NCBI RefSeq assembly: GCF_047922965.1
Contig: NZ_CP150481.1
Location: 620,001-684,000 of the forward strand
DNA: 64,000 nt
Reading direction: 5' to 3'
From: Neptunicella plasticusilytica
GTDB taxonomy: Bacteria; Pseudomonadota; Gammaproteobacteria; Enterobacterales; Alteromonadaceae
Shown here one piece after another: positions 43,458 to 52,776 of the stretch (its first letter is position 1; every line of letters begins with the position of its first letter). The translations under genes and the position numbers were made by a program. Under the pieces are notes generated by a model that saw only the letters and a list, made by a program, of their open reading frames with translations, made no database searches and was not told the DNA's origin.

Positions 43458-45338
43458 ATGTCTATTGATATGGAACAGTTTCATAGTGTGTTCTTTGACG
43501 AAAGTCAGGAGCATCTTGATGATATGGAACAGCAACTAATGGAACTTGATTTAGCTAATCCGGATGCAGAGCAGCTAAACAGCATTTTCCGCGCCGCCCA
43601 TTCTATCAAGGGAGGAAGCGGGATTTTCGGTTTTGATGCGCTGACCGGCCTTACACATATTATGGAAAATCTACTGGATAAAGCGCGTCAGGGAGGGACC
43701 AAACTAACCCTGTCTAGTGTCGATGTTTTGCTCGAAACTGTGGATCTGCTGAAAGTGACACTGGGTGCCTACCGCAATCAGGAACCGATAGATCAAAAAT
43801 CAATAAATCATGGCATTGAAAAACTCGAGACGGTGCTGTCAGAAGAACAGAACAGCGCCACCCAAGCTGAAAGTGACGAAGATGGCTTTGGTTTTTTTGA
43901 GCCGCTCGAATCCACAGCAGACTTATCACAAACAGAGCAGCAAGATCAGGGATTCGGTTTCTTTGACCAGCCTGACGCGACAGAACAAGAAGATTTTGGC
44001 TTTTTTGAAGCAGTCCCTGTGAAACCGGGTAAAGATGAATTGGGATATGGCTTTTTTGTGAATCCATCTAGTGAAACAACCAAGTCTTCTGAAAATGAAT
44101 CCAGCTCAAAAGATACCAAAGTAAAAACAGCTGAAAAAATCAACAAGCCGTCAACGGAATCTTCTTCTATCCGCGTGGATACTGGCAAAATTGATTCGTT
44201 GGTTAATCTGGTTGGTGAATTGGTGATAACCCAATCAATGTTGACCATGATCGGTTCGGAAGTTAGCGGCTCGATAGAAGAGAAGTTGCAAACAGCCTTG
44301 GCTGAACTGCAACGCAATACTCGGGAAATTCAGGAATCAGTCATGTCGATGCGAATGTTGCCTATGAGCGTGACATTTAATCGTTTTCCTCGAGTTGTCA
44401 GGGATTTATCTACCAAACTGGGTAAAAAGGTCGACCTTAAAATTGAAGGTGGCACGACGGAAATAGATAAAAGCATGATTGAGAAATTGGTCGATCCGCT
44501 AACCCATTTGGTGCGTAACAGTATTGATCATGGTGTGGAAAAAACCGAGCAGCGCGTTGCTGCCGGTAAATCGGAAACAGGAACCGTTATCCTTAGGGCA
44601 GAGCAAAAAGGTGGCAGTATTCAAATCAGTATCATTGATGATGGTGCGGGACTTGATCGTCAACGGATCTTGGCAAAAGCGGAAGAGAATGGTTTGTCAT
44701 ACGACCCGACGATGGCGGATGAAAAAGTCTGGAATCTTATTTTTGAAGCCGGTTTTTCTACTGCTGCTGAAGTTACAGATGTCTCGGGTCGTGGAGTGGG
44801 AATGGATGTTGTGCGTCGCAATATAGAAGCGATTGGCGGCAGAATTGAAATCGAGTCAACTGCAGGGCAGGGATCAGGTTTTTACATTCACTTGCCCCTT
44901 ACTCTGGCTATTGTCGATGGTATGTGTGTGGCTGTCGGCGATCAGATTTTCGTTGTGCCGCTAGTCAACATTGTAGAGTCGATTCAACCTGACAAGGATC
45001 AGATCAAGTTAATTTCCAATCAAAAATTATTATGGATCAGGGAACAATACTGGCCACTGGTCCATTTGCACAAAGATATGCAAATAGAAGGTGCAATCGC
45101 CGAACCTGACAAAGCTATTGTTGTGTTGATTGAAAGCAGCAAAAAGCGTTTCGGACTTCTGGTGGATTCATTGGTCGGCCAGCAACAGGTCGTTATAAAG
45201 AGTCTCGAAAAACATTACAAACGTGTAGCGGGAGTGGCAGGCGCTACCATTATGGGTGACGGAGGCGTTGCAATGATTCTGGATGTTGAATCATTGGCGG
45301 CGTCAGCGACTAAGGGGTTGGAGGTTGAAACGTTATGA
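43458..45338 (+). CDS. cheA: CheA histidine kinase of an alternative chemosensory pathway
   Basis: 626 residues from the ATG at 43458. P1 (1-105) has H48 in RAAHSIKGGSG. Residues 130-235 form a low-complexity linker with four GFGFF-like motifs in place of a P2 domain. P3 dimerisation about 240-300; P4 kinase with N354 in HLVRNSIDHGV, DDGAGLD and GRGVGMDVVRR; P5 CheW-like 482-626. It phosphorylates the neighbouring CheY, CheB and perhaps CrsR. The gene overlaps cheW by ATGA. Confidence 0.93.
   Translation: MSIDMEQFHSVFFDESQEHLDDMEQQLMELDLANPDAEQLNSIFRAAHSIKGGSGIFGFDALTGLTHIMENLLDKARQGGTKLTLSSVDVLLETVDLLKVTLGAYRNQEPIDQKSINHGIEKLETVLSEEQNSATQAESDEDGFGFFEPLESTADLSQTEQQDQGFGFFDQPDATEQEDFGFFEAVPVKPGKDELGYGFFVNPSSETTKSSENESSSKDTKVKTAEKINKPSTESSSIRVDTGKIDSLVNLVGELVITQSMLTMIGSEVSGSIEEKLQTALAELQRNTREIQESVMSMRMLPMSVTFNRFPRVVRDLSTKLGKKVDLKIEGGTTEIDKSMIEKLVDPLTHLVRNSIDHGVEKTEQRVAAGKSETGTVILRAEQKGGSIQISIIDDGAGLDRQRILAKAEENGLSYDPTMADEKVWNLIFEAGFSTAAEVTDVSGRGVGMDVVRRNIEAIGGRIEIESTAGQGSGFYIHLPLTLAIVDGMCVAVGDQIFVVPLVNIVESIQPDKDQIKLISNQKLLWIREQYWPLVHLHKDMQIEGAIAEPDKAIVVLIESSKKRFGLLVDSLVGQQQVVIKSLEKHYKRVAGVAGATIMGDGGVAMILDVESLAASATKGLEVETL
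43884..44057 (+). repeat. Four GFGFF-type motifs in the CheA linker
   Basis: CheA residues 143-147 GFGFF, 165-169 GFGFF, 179-183 DFGFF and 196-200 GYGFF lie in an acidic, disordered-looking stretch. Spacing is 22, 14 and 17 residues. Each is followed by an acidic or polar residue. Confidence 0.85.
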
Positions 45339-45847
45339 CTACATCAAAGTCCAGTCAGGGAAATGAACTCGTTAGCAATGTTGATTCCCGCGAGTTTTTG
45401 AGTTTTGTATTGGGCGACGAACATTATGCGCTGGATATTATGTCAGTGAAGGAAATCCGCGGATATGAACCCGTCACAAAAATCGCCAATGCCCCGGCCT
45501 TTATTAAAGGTGTGATTAATTTACGCGGTGACATCGTGCCAATCGTCGATTTGCGTCTCAAGTTTGATGTTGGTGATGCCACCTATAACGAATTCACTAT
45601 AGTGATCATGCTTAATGTGCTGGATCGAATTGTCGGTATTGTCGTCGATGGTGTATCTGACGTCATTAGACTCACAGATGACGAAATAAGGCCCCCGCCA
45701 GAATTCGGTGTGGCGTTTGACAGCCGGTACTTACTTGGCTTGGTACCGATAGAAGAACATATGGTTATTTTAGTCAATATAGAACGTCTGATAACAAGCG
45801 ACGAGCTTGGCTTGCTGGACGCACAAATGACTTCTGCTCAGGAGTAA
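45335..45847 (+). CDS. cheW: CheW coupling protein
   Basis: 170 residues, a single CheW beta domain: FLSFVLGDEHYALDIMSVKEI, GVINLRGDIVPIVDLRLKF and VGIVVDGVSDVI. It couples CheA to receptors. It starts in the ATGA that ends cheA and lies 4 bases before the PAS receptor gene. Confidence 0.94.
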   Translation: MTTSKSSQGNELVSNVDSREFLSFVLGDEHYALDIMSVKEIRGYEPVTKIANAPAFIKGVINLRGDIVPIVDLRLKFDVGDATYNEFTIVIMLNVLDRIVGIVVDGVSDVIRLTDDEIRPPPEFGVAFDSRYLLGLVPIEEHMVILVNIERLITSDELGLLDAQMTSAQE

Positions 45848-45851
45848 TACA

Positions 45852-48038
45852 ATGAAATTGCTAAACTGGATTAATAAACTGACATCTGGCACCGACGATT
45901 CACTGCAGAGCCGGCGCAATGCCCAGGCACTGGAAAGCAGCTCAACCTGTTTTATGATGGCAAATGCGGATCGTGAAATTATTTATGCGAACAAAGCCGT
46001 TCTTACCTTGTTAAAAGGTGTTGAAAATGAGATTCGGGCTGTATTACCACAATTTTCAGCGGATAACTTGATTGGTCAAAATATTGATATCTTTCATAAG
46101 AACCCGTCGCACCAAAGAAGCTTATTGGCTAATTTACGGGAAACGCATATTTCTTCCATAGCGGTTGGACCATTAAATTTCAAGTTGACCCTAACGCCTT
46201 TATTTGACCAGTCGGATAAAAATATCGGAACAGTCGTCGAGTGGCTTGATCAAACCGAATTGTTGGTTAAGGCCGGTATGCTCGACGCGTTAGACCGCTC
46301 ACAAGCCGTTATTGAGTTTGGTCCGGACGGTGTGATTAAGCACGCAAACGCGAACTTCCTCAAAACAATGGGCTACAGCCTGGAAGAGATTAAAGGCAAG
46401 CATCATAGTATTTTCGTTGAGGAGGCATATAAGAATAGTCCTGAGTACCGTGAGTTCTGGTTGCAGTTAAATGAAGGAAAATTCACCTCAGATGAATTCA
46501 GGCGTTTCGGCAAGGGCGGTAAAGAAGTATGGTTACAAGCGTCTTATAACCCCATTCTAGACTCGTCCGGTAAGGTTACTCGTGTGGTGAAATACGCCAC
46601 GGAAGTAACGGAGCAAAAACTTCAGGCCGCTGACTATGCGGGACAAATTGAATCTATCGGCAAATCACAGGCAGTAATTGAATTTGATATGGATGGCATC
46701 ATCCAGACCGCAAATGATAATTTTCTCAACGCAATGGGCTATACCCTGGCTGAAGTACAAGGCAAACATCATAGTATTTTTGTTGAGCCTGCCTATAAGA
46801 GCAGCCACGAATATCGCGAATTCTGGGCTCAGCTTAATGCCGGAATCTTCTCTTCTGATGAGTTCAAACGAATAGGTAAAGGAGGCAAGGAAGTTTGGAT
46901 ACAGGCTTCTTACAATCCGATTCTTGATATGAATGGTAAACCTTTCAAGGTGGTTAAATACGCTACTGACGTCACTGGCCGCAAACAAGCCATTATCGAG
47001 ATAAAACGTATACTGTTGCATCTGTCCGAAGGCGATTTAACCAATAGTATTGAACAAGAATTTGAGGGTGAATTCAAAGAACTGGGTGAAGCCATTAATA
47101 GTTTTATCGAAGAACTGACCAGCACTATTTCACAAATTAATATGGCAGCAATCACAATTAACAGTGCGTCCAGCGAAATCGCTCAGGGTAATGCCGACTT
47201 GTCTAACCGCACTGAACAGCAAGCCTCGAGTCTGGAAGAAACAGCATCAAGCATGGAGCAACTGACTGGCACTGTGCGTCTTAATGCAGAAAATGCCAAT
47301 CAGGCCAATGGCTTGGCATCCGAGGCTTCTGCGGTAGCAAATGAAGGAGGCAAACTGATTCAGCAAGTCGTGGATACGATGTCATCTATTAATGATTCAT
47401 CACAAAAGATTTCCGATATTATCGGTGTGATTGACGGCATTGCATTTCAGACCAATATTTTAGCACTGAATGCGGCAGTGGAGGCGGCCAGAGCGGGTGA
47501 ACAGGGGAGAGGATTTGCTGTGGTTGCTTCGGAAGTGCGCACATTAGCTCAACGTTCGGCCAATGCTGCCAAAGATATCAAGGAATTGATTTCCGATTCC
47601 GTATCAAAAATCGAGAACGGCAATCAGCTAGTTAATCAATCCGGCGACACTATGCAAAAGGTGGTTAATTCGATTAAGCGGGTTAATGACATCATGGCCG
47701 AAATTGCGGCAGCCTCTGCCGAGCAAGCCAGTGGTATCGATGAAATAGGTAAGGCGGTTACCCAAATGGATGAAGTAACCCAGCAAAACGCTGCTTTAGT
47801 GGAACAAGCCGCCGCAGCTGCAGAAAGTTTGCAATCACAAGCCGAGCAGCTGGCCAGCAGGGTGGCACTGTTTAAACTGGACATTAGCGATGATTATCAT
47901 GACGAAATAGCACCACCCAGCAAACGCATTGGTCAATCACCCGTTAGCACAACAAAAAAGCCGGCCAAGACCTCAAATACCGCTAAGAAAAGAGTGAAGT
48001 CCGCGACGCCGGAAGATGACGAGTGGGAAAGCTTCTAA
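45852..48038 (+). CDS. Cytoplasmic PAS-containing chemoreceptor with C-terminal CheR-binding pentapeptide
   Basis: 728 residues with no membrane helix. Three PAS domains run from about 25 to 375: one divergent and two close copies, each containing GKHHSIFVE and GGKEVW-QASYNPILD. A HAMP-like stretch near 380-430 and the signalling domain (IDGIAFQTNILALNAAVEAA, GRGFAVVASEVRTLAQRS) follow. The last five residues, EWESF, fit the x-W-x-x-F motif that binds CheR/CheB. PAS domains of this kind often bind heme or FAD, but the ligand cannot be told here. It is the receptor for the adjacent CheA/W/R/B. Confidence 0.9.
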   Translation: MKLLNWINKLTSGTDDSLQSRRNAQALESSSTCFMMANADREIIYANKAVLTLLKGVENEIRAVLPQFSADNLIGQNIDIFHKNPSHQRSLLANLRETHISSIAVGPLNFKLTLTPLFDQSDKNIGTVVEWLDQTELLVKAGMLDALDRSQAVIEFGPDGVIKHANANFLKTMGYSLEEIKGKHHSIFVEEAYKNSPEYREFWLQLNEGKFTSDEFRRFGKGGKEVWLQASYNPILDSSGKVTRVVKYATEVTEQKLQAADYAGQIESIGKSQAVIEFDMDGIIQTANDNFLNAMGYTLAEVQGKHHSIFVEPAYKSSHEYREFWAQLNAGIFSSDEFKRIGKGGKEVWIQASYNPILDMNGKPFKVVKYATDVTGRKQAIIEIKRILLHLSEGDLTNSIEQEFEGEFKELGEAINSFIEELTSTISQINMAAITINSASSEIAQGNADLSNRTEQQASSLEETASSMEQLTGTVRLNAENANQANGLASEASAVANEGGKLIQQVVDTMSSINDSSQKISDIIGVIDGIAFQTNILALNAAVEAARAGEQGRGFAVVASEVRTLAQRSANAAKDIKELISDSVSKIENGNQLVNQSGDTMQKVVNSIKRVNDIMAEIAAASAEQASGIDEIGKAVTQMDEVTQQNAALVEQAAAAAESLQSQAEQLASRVALFKLDISDDYHDEIAPPSKRIGQSPVSTTKKPAKTSNTAKKRVKSATPEDDEWESF
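46285..46980 (+). repeat. Tandem PAS duplication inside the chemoreceptor gene
   Basis: The second and third PAS units (about 46285-46612 and 46650-46980) match closely in protein and often in DNA, e.g. AAACATCATAGTATTTT versus AAGCATCATAGTATTTT. The pattern indicates an internal duplication with later drift. Confidence 0.8.
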
Positions 48039-48050
48039 ACGAGATATTTT

Positions 48051-48881
48051 ATGGAGCAGCTAGCATCAGGCAAGGAGTTTCGGTTTAGCCAGCAGGATTT
48101 TAATAAAGTACGTAAAATTCTGTACGAAAAAGCGGGCATTCATTTGGCCGACAGTAAGGACTCGATGGTCTATAGTCGTTTGGCCAGACGATTGCGCGCG
48201 TTAAAAATTAACAGTTTTACTGACTACTTACTTTATCTGAAAAAAAACGATAGCGAAGAGCAGCTATTTATTAATTCATTGACCACGAACTTAACCTCAT
48301 TTTTTCGTGAGCAACACCATTTCCCCATTTTGCAGCAATATTTGCATGCTCATCCGGGAAAGCTCCGCATCTGGTGTGCAGCCAGTAGCACAGGAGAAGA
48401 GCCTTACTCCATCGCCATGACAGTGGCCGATGCCTACAACAGTTTTAATACGCCGGTGGAAATAATCGCATCGGATATCGACAGTACCGTACTGCAGCAG
48501 GCAAGTGACGGTATATATAGTGTTAACGGCATCAAGGATTTAACCAATGATCAGCGCAAGACATTTTTTCACCGTGGCGTCGGGCGAAATGAAGGTAAAG
48601 TTAAAGTCGTGCCAGAACTGCGCAATATGGTTGTGTTCCAGCAAATTAATCTGACTCATAGACAATGGAACATTGACGCACCCGTGGACGTATTGTTTTG
48701 TCGCAATGTAATGATTTATTTTGATAAAAAAACTCAAATCGAGATTTTAACCAGGATGATTGATTTGATGCCAATAGATGGACTTTATGTGGCGGGGCAT
48801 TCGGAAAATTTCAGCAATGCAGGACATTTGGTCAGCCCTTTGGGGAAGACAGTGTACAAACCGGTAAAGGCGAGACGTTAA
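48051..48881 (+). CDS. cheR: CheR receptor methyltransferase
   Basis: 276 residues. An N-terminal helical domain (about 1-80) is followed by a SAM-binding domain with WCAASSTGEEPYSIAMT and IIASDID, and the late FCRNVMIYFDKKTQ. It methylates receptor glutamates. It lacks TPR extensions. The stop overlaps the cheD ATG by one base. Confidence 0.94.
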   Translation: MEQLASGKEFRFSQQDFNKVRKILYEKAGIHLADSKDSMVYSRLARRLRALKINSFTDYLLYLKKNDSEEQLFINSLTTNLTSFFREQHHFPILQQYLHAHPGKLRIWCAASSTGEEPYSIAMTVADAYNSFNTPVEIIASDIDSTVLQQASDGIYSVNGIKDLTNDQRKTFFHRGVGRNEGKVKVVPELRNMVVFQQINLTHRQWNIDAPVDVLFCRNVMIYFDKKTQIEILTRMIDLMPIDGLYVAGHSENFSNAGHLVSPLGKTVYKPVKARR

Positions 48882-49498
48882 TGGATTCGGATTATGAAAG
48901 AGAGAACCGCAGCTTTTCTCCAAATCGCTATTATGACAGGCATTTTGAATGTGACGCGGTCAAAATATTGCCCGGCGAATATTATGCGACGACAGAAAAT
49001 ACGCTGATCGTTACCGTATTGGGTTCTTGTGTTTCGGTCTGTTTGCGTGATGCTCAACGCAAAATTGGCGGCATGAACCACTTTCTGTTGCCTAGTGACG
49101 AGAACGTGTCTATTTCTTCAGTTTCAGAATCTGCCCGTTATGGAGTGTTTGCGATGGAATTGCTGATAAACCAGATGCTTAAACTGGGCGCTGATAAACG
49201 ACGTCTTGAAGCAAAAGTTTTTGGTGGCGGCAACGTGTTAAAAGGATTAACCATTAATAATGTAGGAGAACGCAACGCGGAGTTTGTGATGGACTACTTG
49301 AATGCGGAACATATACCGGTGCTGGCGAGCGACTTACTCGACAAATACCCCCGCAAAGTCTATTTCTTTCCGGATGATGGCAACGTTAAAGTCAGAAAAA
49401 TTAAATCGTTGCATAACAGTACTATTATTGATCGTGAAAGTGAGTATCGAATGCGCATCCGCCAGGCAAACAAAGGTGGTGAGGTTGATTTATTTTAG
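48881..49498 (+). CDS. cheD: CheD receptor glutamine deamidase
   Basis: 205 residues. The catalytic cysteine is C50 in LGSCVSVCLRD and the histidine is H67 in GGMNHFLLP, with the later KVFGGGNVL. It deamidates receptor glutamines. The N-terminal 25 residues are a polar extension. It lies between cheR and cheB, as in other cheR-cheD-cheB sets. Confidence 0.94.
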   Translation: MDSDYERENRSFSPNRYYDRHFECDAVKILPGEYYATTENTLIVTVLGSCVSVCLRDAQRKIGGMNHFLLPSDENVSISSVSESARYGVFAMELLINQMLKLGADKRRLEAKVFGGGNVLKGLTINNVGERNAEFVMDYLNAEHIPVLASDLLDKYPRKVYFFPDDGNVKVRKIKSLHNSTIIDRESEYRMRIRQANKGGEVDLF

Positions 49499-49511
49499 TG
49501 GTTAATAGCTT

Positions 49512-50558
49512 ATGCCAATAAAAGTTCTGGTCGTGGATGATTCGGCCCTGATTCGCAGTCTGTTGAGTGAAATTATCAATCAGGAAGATGACCTTGTCCT
49601 GATTGGAACCGCTCCCGATGCCTATGTTGCGAAAGATTTGGTTAACCGCTATTCACCCGATGTGATCACTTTGGATATTGAGATGCCCAAAGTCGATGGT
49701 TTGGTATTTCTCGAAAAACTCATGAAAGCACGGCCTACACCCGTTGTAATGATTTCTACGTTAACAGAGCAAGGCGCGGACGCTACGTTAAGGGCATTGG
49801 AATTAGGCGCGGTGGACTTTATTGCCAAACCTAAACTGGGTGTAGCGGAAGGGATTGAACAATATCGACAACTCATCGTGCAAAAAATCCGCACTGCCGC
49901 CAAAGCGAATGTTAAACGGATTAGACAGAGTACTCCCAGACTAGCAGCTTCGGTCAATCTTTCCGGCACTGAGAAAATCATTGCTGTAGGGGCGTCTACC
50001 GGTGGTACCGAGGCGATCAAGGAGTTTTTGATGGGCCTTCCGGCCAATAGTCCAGCAGTGGTGATTACCCAGCATATGCCTCCAGGTTTTACTACCAGCT
50101 ACGCAAAACGTCTGGATGGCTTATGTCGTCTTAACGTTGTGGAAGCCAAGGGGGGCGAGCGGATCCTGCCGGGTAATGCCTATCTGGCGCCAGGAAATTT
50201 CCATTTAGAGATTGAAAAAAGCGGGGCAGATTATAAAACCCGATTATCAGCCGGAGAGTTAGTGAGTGGTCACAAGCCGTCGGTTGACGTCATGTTTAAG
50301 TCCTTAGTTGATTGTGCCGCCAAAAACACGATTGCGGTGATTATGACAGGGATGGGGAAAGACGGGGCTGAGGGAATGTTATTGTTACATCAACAGGGAG
50401 CCGTTACTTTTGCCCAGGATGAAGAGAGTTGTGTGGTTTTTGGTATGCCAAAAGAAGCGATAAAACTGGGAGGCGTTGATATTGTTTTATCGCTGGAAAA
50501 GCTTTCTGGGGCTGTGATTGAGTGTTTGGAAGCTCATTACGTCAGTAGTCGGCTTTAA
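49512..50558 (+). CDS. cheB: CheB methylesterase
   Basis: 348 residues. Receiver 3-120 with D55 in ITLDIEMPKVDG; methylesterase 152-345 with the triad S162 in GASTGGTEAI, H188 in TQHMPPGFT and D284 in MTGMGKDGAEGM. It demethylates receptors when phosphorylated by CheA and is the last gene of the locus, 15 bases from the convergent acyl-CoA synthetase stop. Confidence 0.95.
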   Translation: MPIKVLVVDDSALIRSLLSEIINQEDDLVLIGTAPDAYVAKDLVNRYSPDVITLDIEMPKVDGLVFLEKLMKARPTPVVMISTLTEQGADATLRALELGAVDFIAKPKLGVAEGIEQYRQLIVQKIRTAAKANVKRIRQSTPRLAASVNLSGTEKIIAVGASTGGTEAIKEFLMGLPANSPAVVITQHMPPGFTTSYAKRLDGLCRLNVVEAKGGERILPGNAYLAPGNFHLEIEKSGADYKTRLSAGELVSGHKPSVDVMFKSLVDCAAKNTIAVIMTGMGKDGAEGMLLLHQQGAVTFAQDEESCVVFGMPKEAIKLGGVDIVLSLEKLSGAVIECLEAHYVSSRL

Positions 50559-50573
50559 GTCGCGTTTTTAGCG

Positions 50574-52241
50574 TTATTGCCAACTCACTTTCGATGGCAA
50601 CGGTTGTGAATAAAGTGACTCGAAACGTTTTTCAATATTCTGTCGACGGATTTTTAACGTTGGAGTAATCATTTCATTCTCGACCGTCCAGGCTTCTTGC
50701 AATATCCAGATCCCGTCCAGTTTTTCATGTTTTTCCAAAGTAGTATTGATCTTGTCAAGTAACTGGATTAACTCATTTTCTACTGATTGACGGGACTGGT
50801 TTTTACCAATATCGCTTAGCACCGCCAACACCACTGGTTGGCTCAAATTGATACCGACGACACATAGCTGATCAAACAGGACGGATTTGGCCAGCGCAGC
50901 TTCAATGGGGGCGGGAGCAACATATTTACCTTTGGCTGTTTTGAAAATATCTTTCAGACGACCAATAATATGGATGTAACCGTCCTCGTCTCGAACACCC
51001 TGATCACCGGTGCGAAAATACCCGTCGCGAGTAAAGGCCTCGGCGGTTAATGCCGGTTGTTTGTAATATTCGCGCATCAGGCAGTCACTTTTGACCTGGA
51101 TCTCCTGATTGTCGCCAATGCGAATATCCATATTCAGTAGCGGACGACCAATGGAAGTGCGCTTGTCGCTGCGATAAGGCACCTGTGTGGTGCCAGCCGC
51201 ATTGGTTTCGGACATGCCCCACCCTTGGCTAATATTAATCCCCAGCCTTTCATACCAGGCGAGTAAATCTGGTCCGATTGGGGCAGAACCCGAAGCACAT
51301 AATTTGACTTGGGATAAGCCCAGACCTGAGATGACTTTTTTCTTGATCAGGCCACTTATCAGCGGAATTCGTAACAGAATATCCAGTTTCGCCTGCGATA
51401 TTTTGCTAAGTATGCCTAACTGAAATTTTTGCCATAAACGCGGCACCGAAATAAAAATAGTGGGTGAACAATCGGTCAGGTTGTCGGCAAAACTCGCTAA
51501 AGACTCAACAAATGAAATTTGCTGCCGCGCATCGACAATTCCCACGTACAATGCCATACCTTGGCCGAGAACCCGCTCGGTAATATGGGCCAGCGGCAGG
51601 TACGACAAATAACGTTCACGATCAAATGTCACTACGTTCTGGATATCCATAATATAGTGATGACAGGCATTCATATAACTTTGATATTCCAGCACTACCC
51701 CTTTGGGTGTGCCGGTACTGCCCGATGTATAGATGATGGTCATTACATCGCCAGATGTCACAGTGGGAAACTCGGTTCTTACCAACGTATCGGCCAGTAG
51801 TTCGTGCCACTGCTTTTGACATGCAATGGTCGGATAGGGCATGGCGATAGTCATAATGTCGCTATTGAAAACCTCGTGATAGTGCTGACGATTATCCAGT
51901 TTGCCGACAAAGACTGCTTTGGCTTCACTGTGCTCCATCACATAGTCAATGGTGTCACGATCGGCTGAAGAAAATATTGGTACGCTAATACAACCAGCCA
52001 ATCCTATTGCCCAGTCTGCAATCATCCACTCCATACAGTTTTTGGCAAAGATGGCGATTTTTTCACCTTGTACAAAGCCTAAATCGAGTAGCGCGCTAGC
52101 CATGAGGCGAGTTTGTTCGGCGACACTGGCATAGCTATGTTCTTGCCATTTTCCATCCACGGGTTGGCGAAAAAATATTTCGTCGGGTGTTTGTCCTGCA
52201 AGGTGAAAAAGCTGGGCGGCAGGCACCTTTAATTTAGTCAT
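50574..52241 (-). CDS. Long-chain acyl-CoA synthetase (AMP-forming)
   Basis: About 555 residues from the ATG at 52241 (MTKLKVPAAQLF); an upstream in-frame start adds nine residues and is less likely. Adenylate motifs: TIIYTSGSTGTPKG, an internal GWGMSETNA, FRTGDQGVRDEDGYIHIIGR, and the terminal lysine region FKTAKGKYVAP. Size and order fit FadD/AMP-binding long-chain synthetases. It follows the small DNA-binding gene by 68 bases and may be transcribed from the SPFH promoter or its own. Confidence 0.9.
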   Translation of the reverse strand: MTKLKVPAAQLFHLAGQTPDEIFFRQPVDGKWQEHSYASVAEQTRLMASALLDLGFVQGEKIAIFAKNCMEWMIADWAIGLAGCISVPIFSSADRDTIDYVMEHSEAKAVFVGKLDNRQHYHEVFNSDIMTIAMPYPTIACQKQWHELLADTLVRTEFPTVTSGDVMTIIYTSGSTGTPKGVVLEYQSYMNACHHYIMDIQNVVTFDRERYLSYLPLAHITERVLGQGMALYVGIVDARQQISFVESLASFADNLTDCSPTIFISVPRLWQKFQLGILSKISQAKLDILLRIPLISGLIKKKVISGLGLSQVKLCASGSAPIGPDLLAWYERLGINISQGWGMSETNAAGTTQVPYRSDKRTSIGRPLLNMDIRIGDNQEIQVKSDCLMREYYKQPALTAEAFTRDGYFRTGDQGVRDEDGYIHIIGRLKDIFKTAKGKYVAPAPIEAALAKSVLFDQLCVVGINLSQPVVLAVLSDIGKNQSRQSVENELIQLLDKINTTLEKHEKLDGIWILQEAWTVENEMITPTLKIRRQNIEKRFESLYSQPLPSKVSWQ

Positions 52242-52309
52242 AGGCTCACTCTCGGGGTAGAAAGGCATTACCGCTCATTTAGACATTTAAACCTATAGTT
52301 GGCAAGTAT

Positions 52310-52507
52310 TTAGCCTTTATCCTGATCTTTATCCACAACCTGAGTAATGACCTTTTCCACCAGTTTGACCCGCCCCTGCTTAACCAACGCATCTCGAAGA
52401 ATATACTCGATTTGTGCATTGAGACTGCGCAAATCATCGTCTGCCCAGCGCTGCATGGCGGCCAATACATCGGCATTAATTCTTAGCGGGTAGGCTTTTT
52501 TAGGCAA
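52310..52507 (-). CDS. Arc-like ribbon-helix-helix DNA-binding protein
   Basis: 65 residues. The N-terminal strand-helix-helix is KKAYPLRINADVLAAMQRWA...RSLNAQIEYILRDAL, matching the Arc/MetJ fold, with a polar tail. Such proteins bind as dimers to operators with repeated half-sites. As the third gene after SPFH and DUF4177 genes, it may repress the operon through the TGATATCA sites at 53646-53664. A second frame across the same bases (52279-52476) is a shadow. Confidence 0.82.
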   Translation of the reverse strand: MPKKAYPLRINADVLAAMQRWADDDLRSLNAQIEYILRDALVKQGRVKLVEKVITQVVDKDQDKG

Positions 52508-52533
52508 AATATACTCTCATATTAGTTGGCGGG

Positions 52534-52731
52534 TCACTTAGCCCGTTTGAAAACGGCTTTAACTGTTTGGCTGACAAAACTGTTTAAATTGGCAAAATCA
52601 CATTGCACCAGTTCCCAATTACTGCGGCCCATTTCATTTAGCAACAGTTCAAAGGGTTGCAGATCTACCTGGCTGCTAAAAAAATGCTTGGTGCGAGGTT
52701 TTATTTCAATCACTTTGTATTCCCATTGCAT
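52534..52731 (-). CDS. DUF4177-like small protein
   Basis: 65 residues beginning MQWEYKVIEI and including FELLLNEMGRSNWELVQCDFANLN and a late KAVFKRAK, the compact WEYK...LN..G...WELV...KR pattern of DUF4177. The function is unknown. It sits 45 bases after the SPFH gene and 26 bases before the ribbon-helix-helix gene. Confidence 0.75.
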   Translation of the reverse strand: MQWEYKVIEIKPRTKHFFSSQVDLQPFELLLNEMGRSNWELVQCDFANLNSFVSQTVKAVFKRAK

Positions 52732-52776
52732 GGCATCCGGTTCCTTTATTGCTGACTTGATTGAACTGGCGGCAGC

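Noticed and set aside
43884..44057. GFGFF units considered as a DNA tandem repeat expansion
   Set aside because: The codons and the residues between the motifs differ, so conservation is at the peptide level rather than a recent DNA duplication.
52279..52476. Second small minus-strand frame overlapping the Arc-like gene
   Set aside because: It is in another phase and lacks any family pattern, while the frame at 52310-52507 has a full ribbon-helix-helix.
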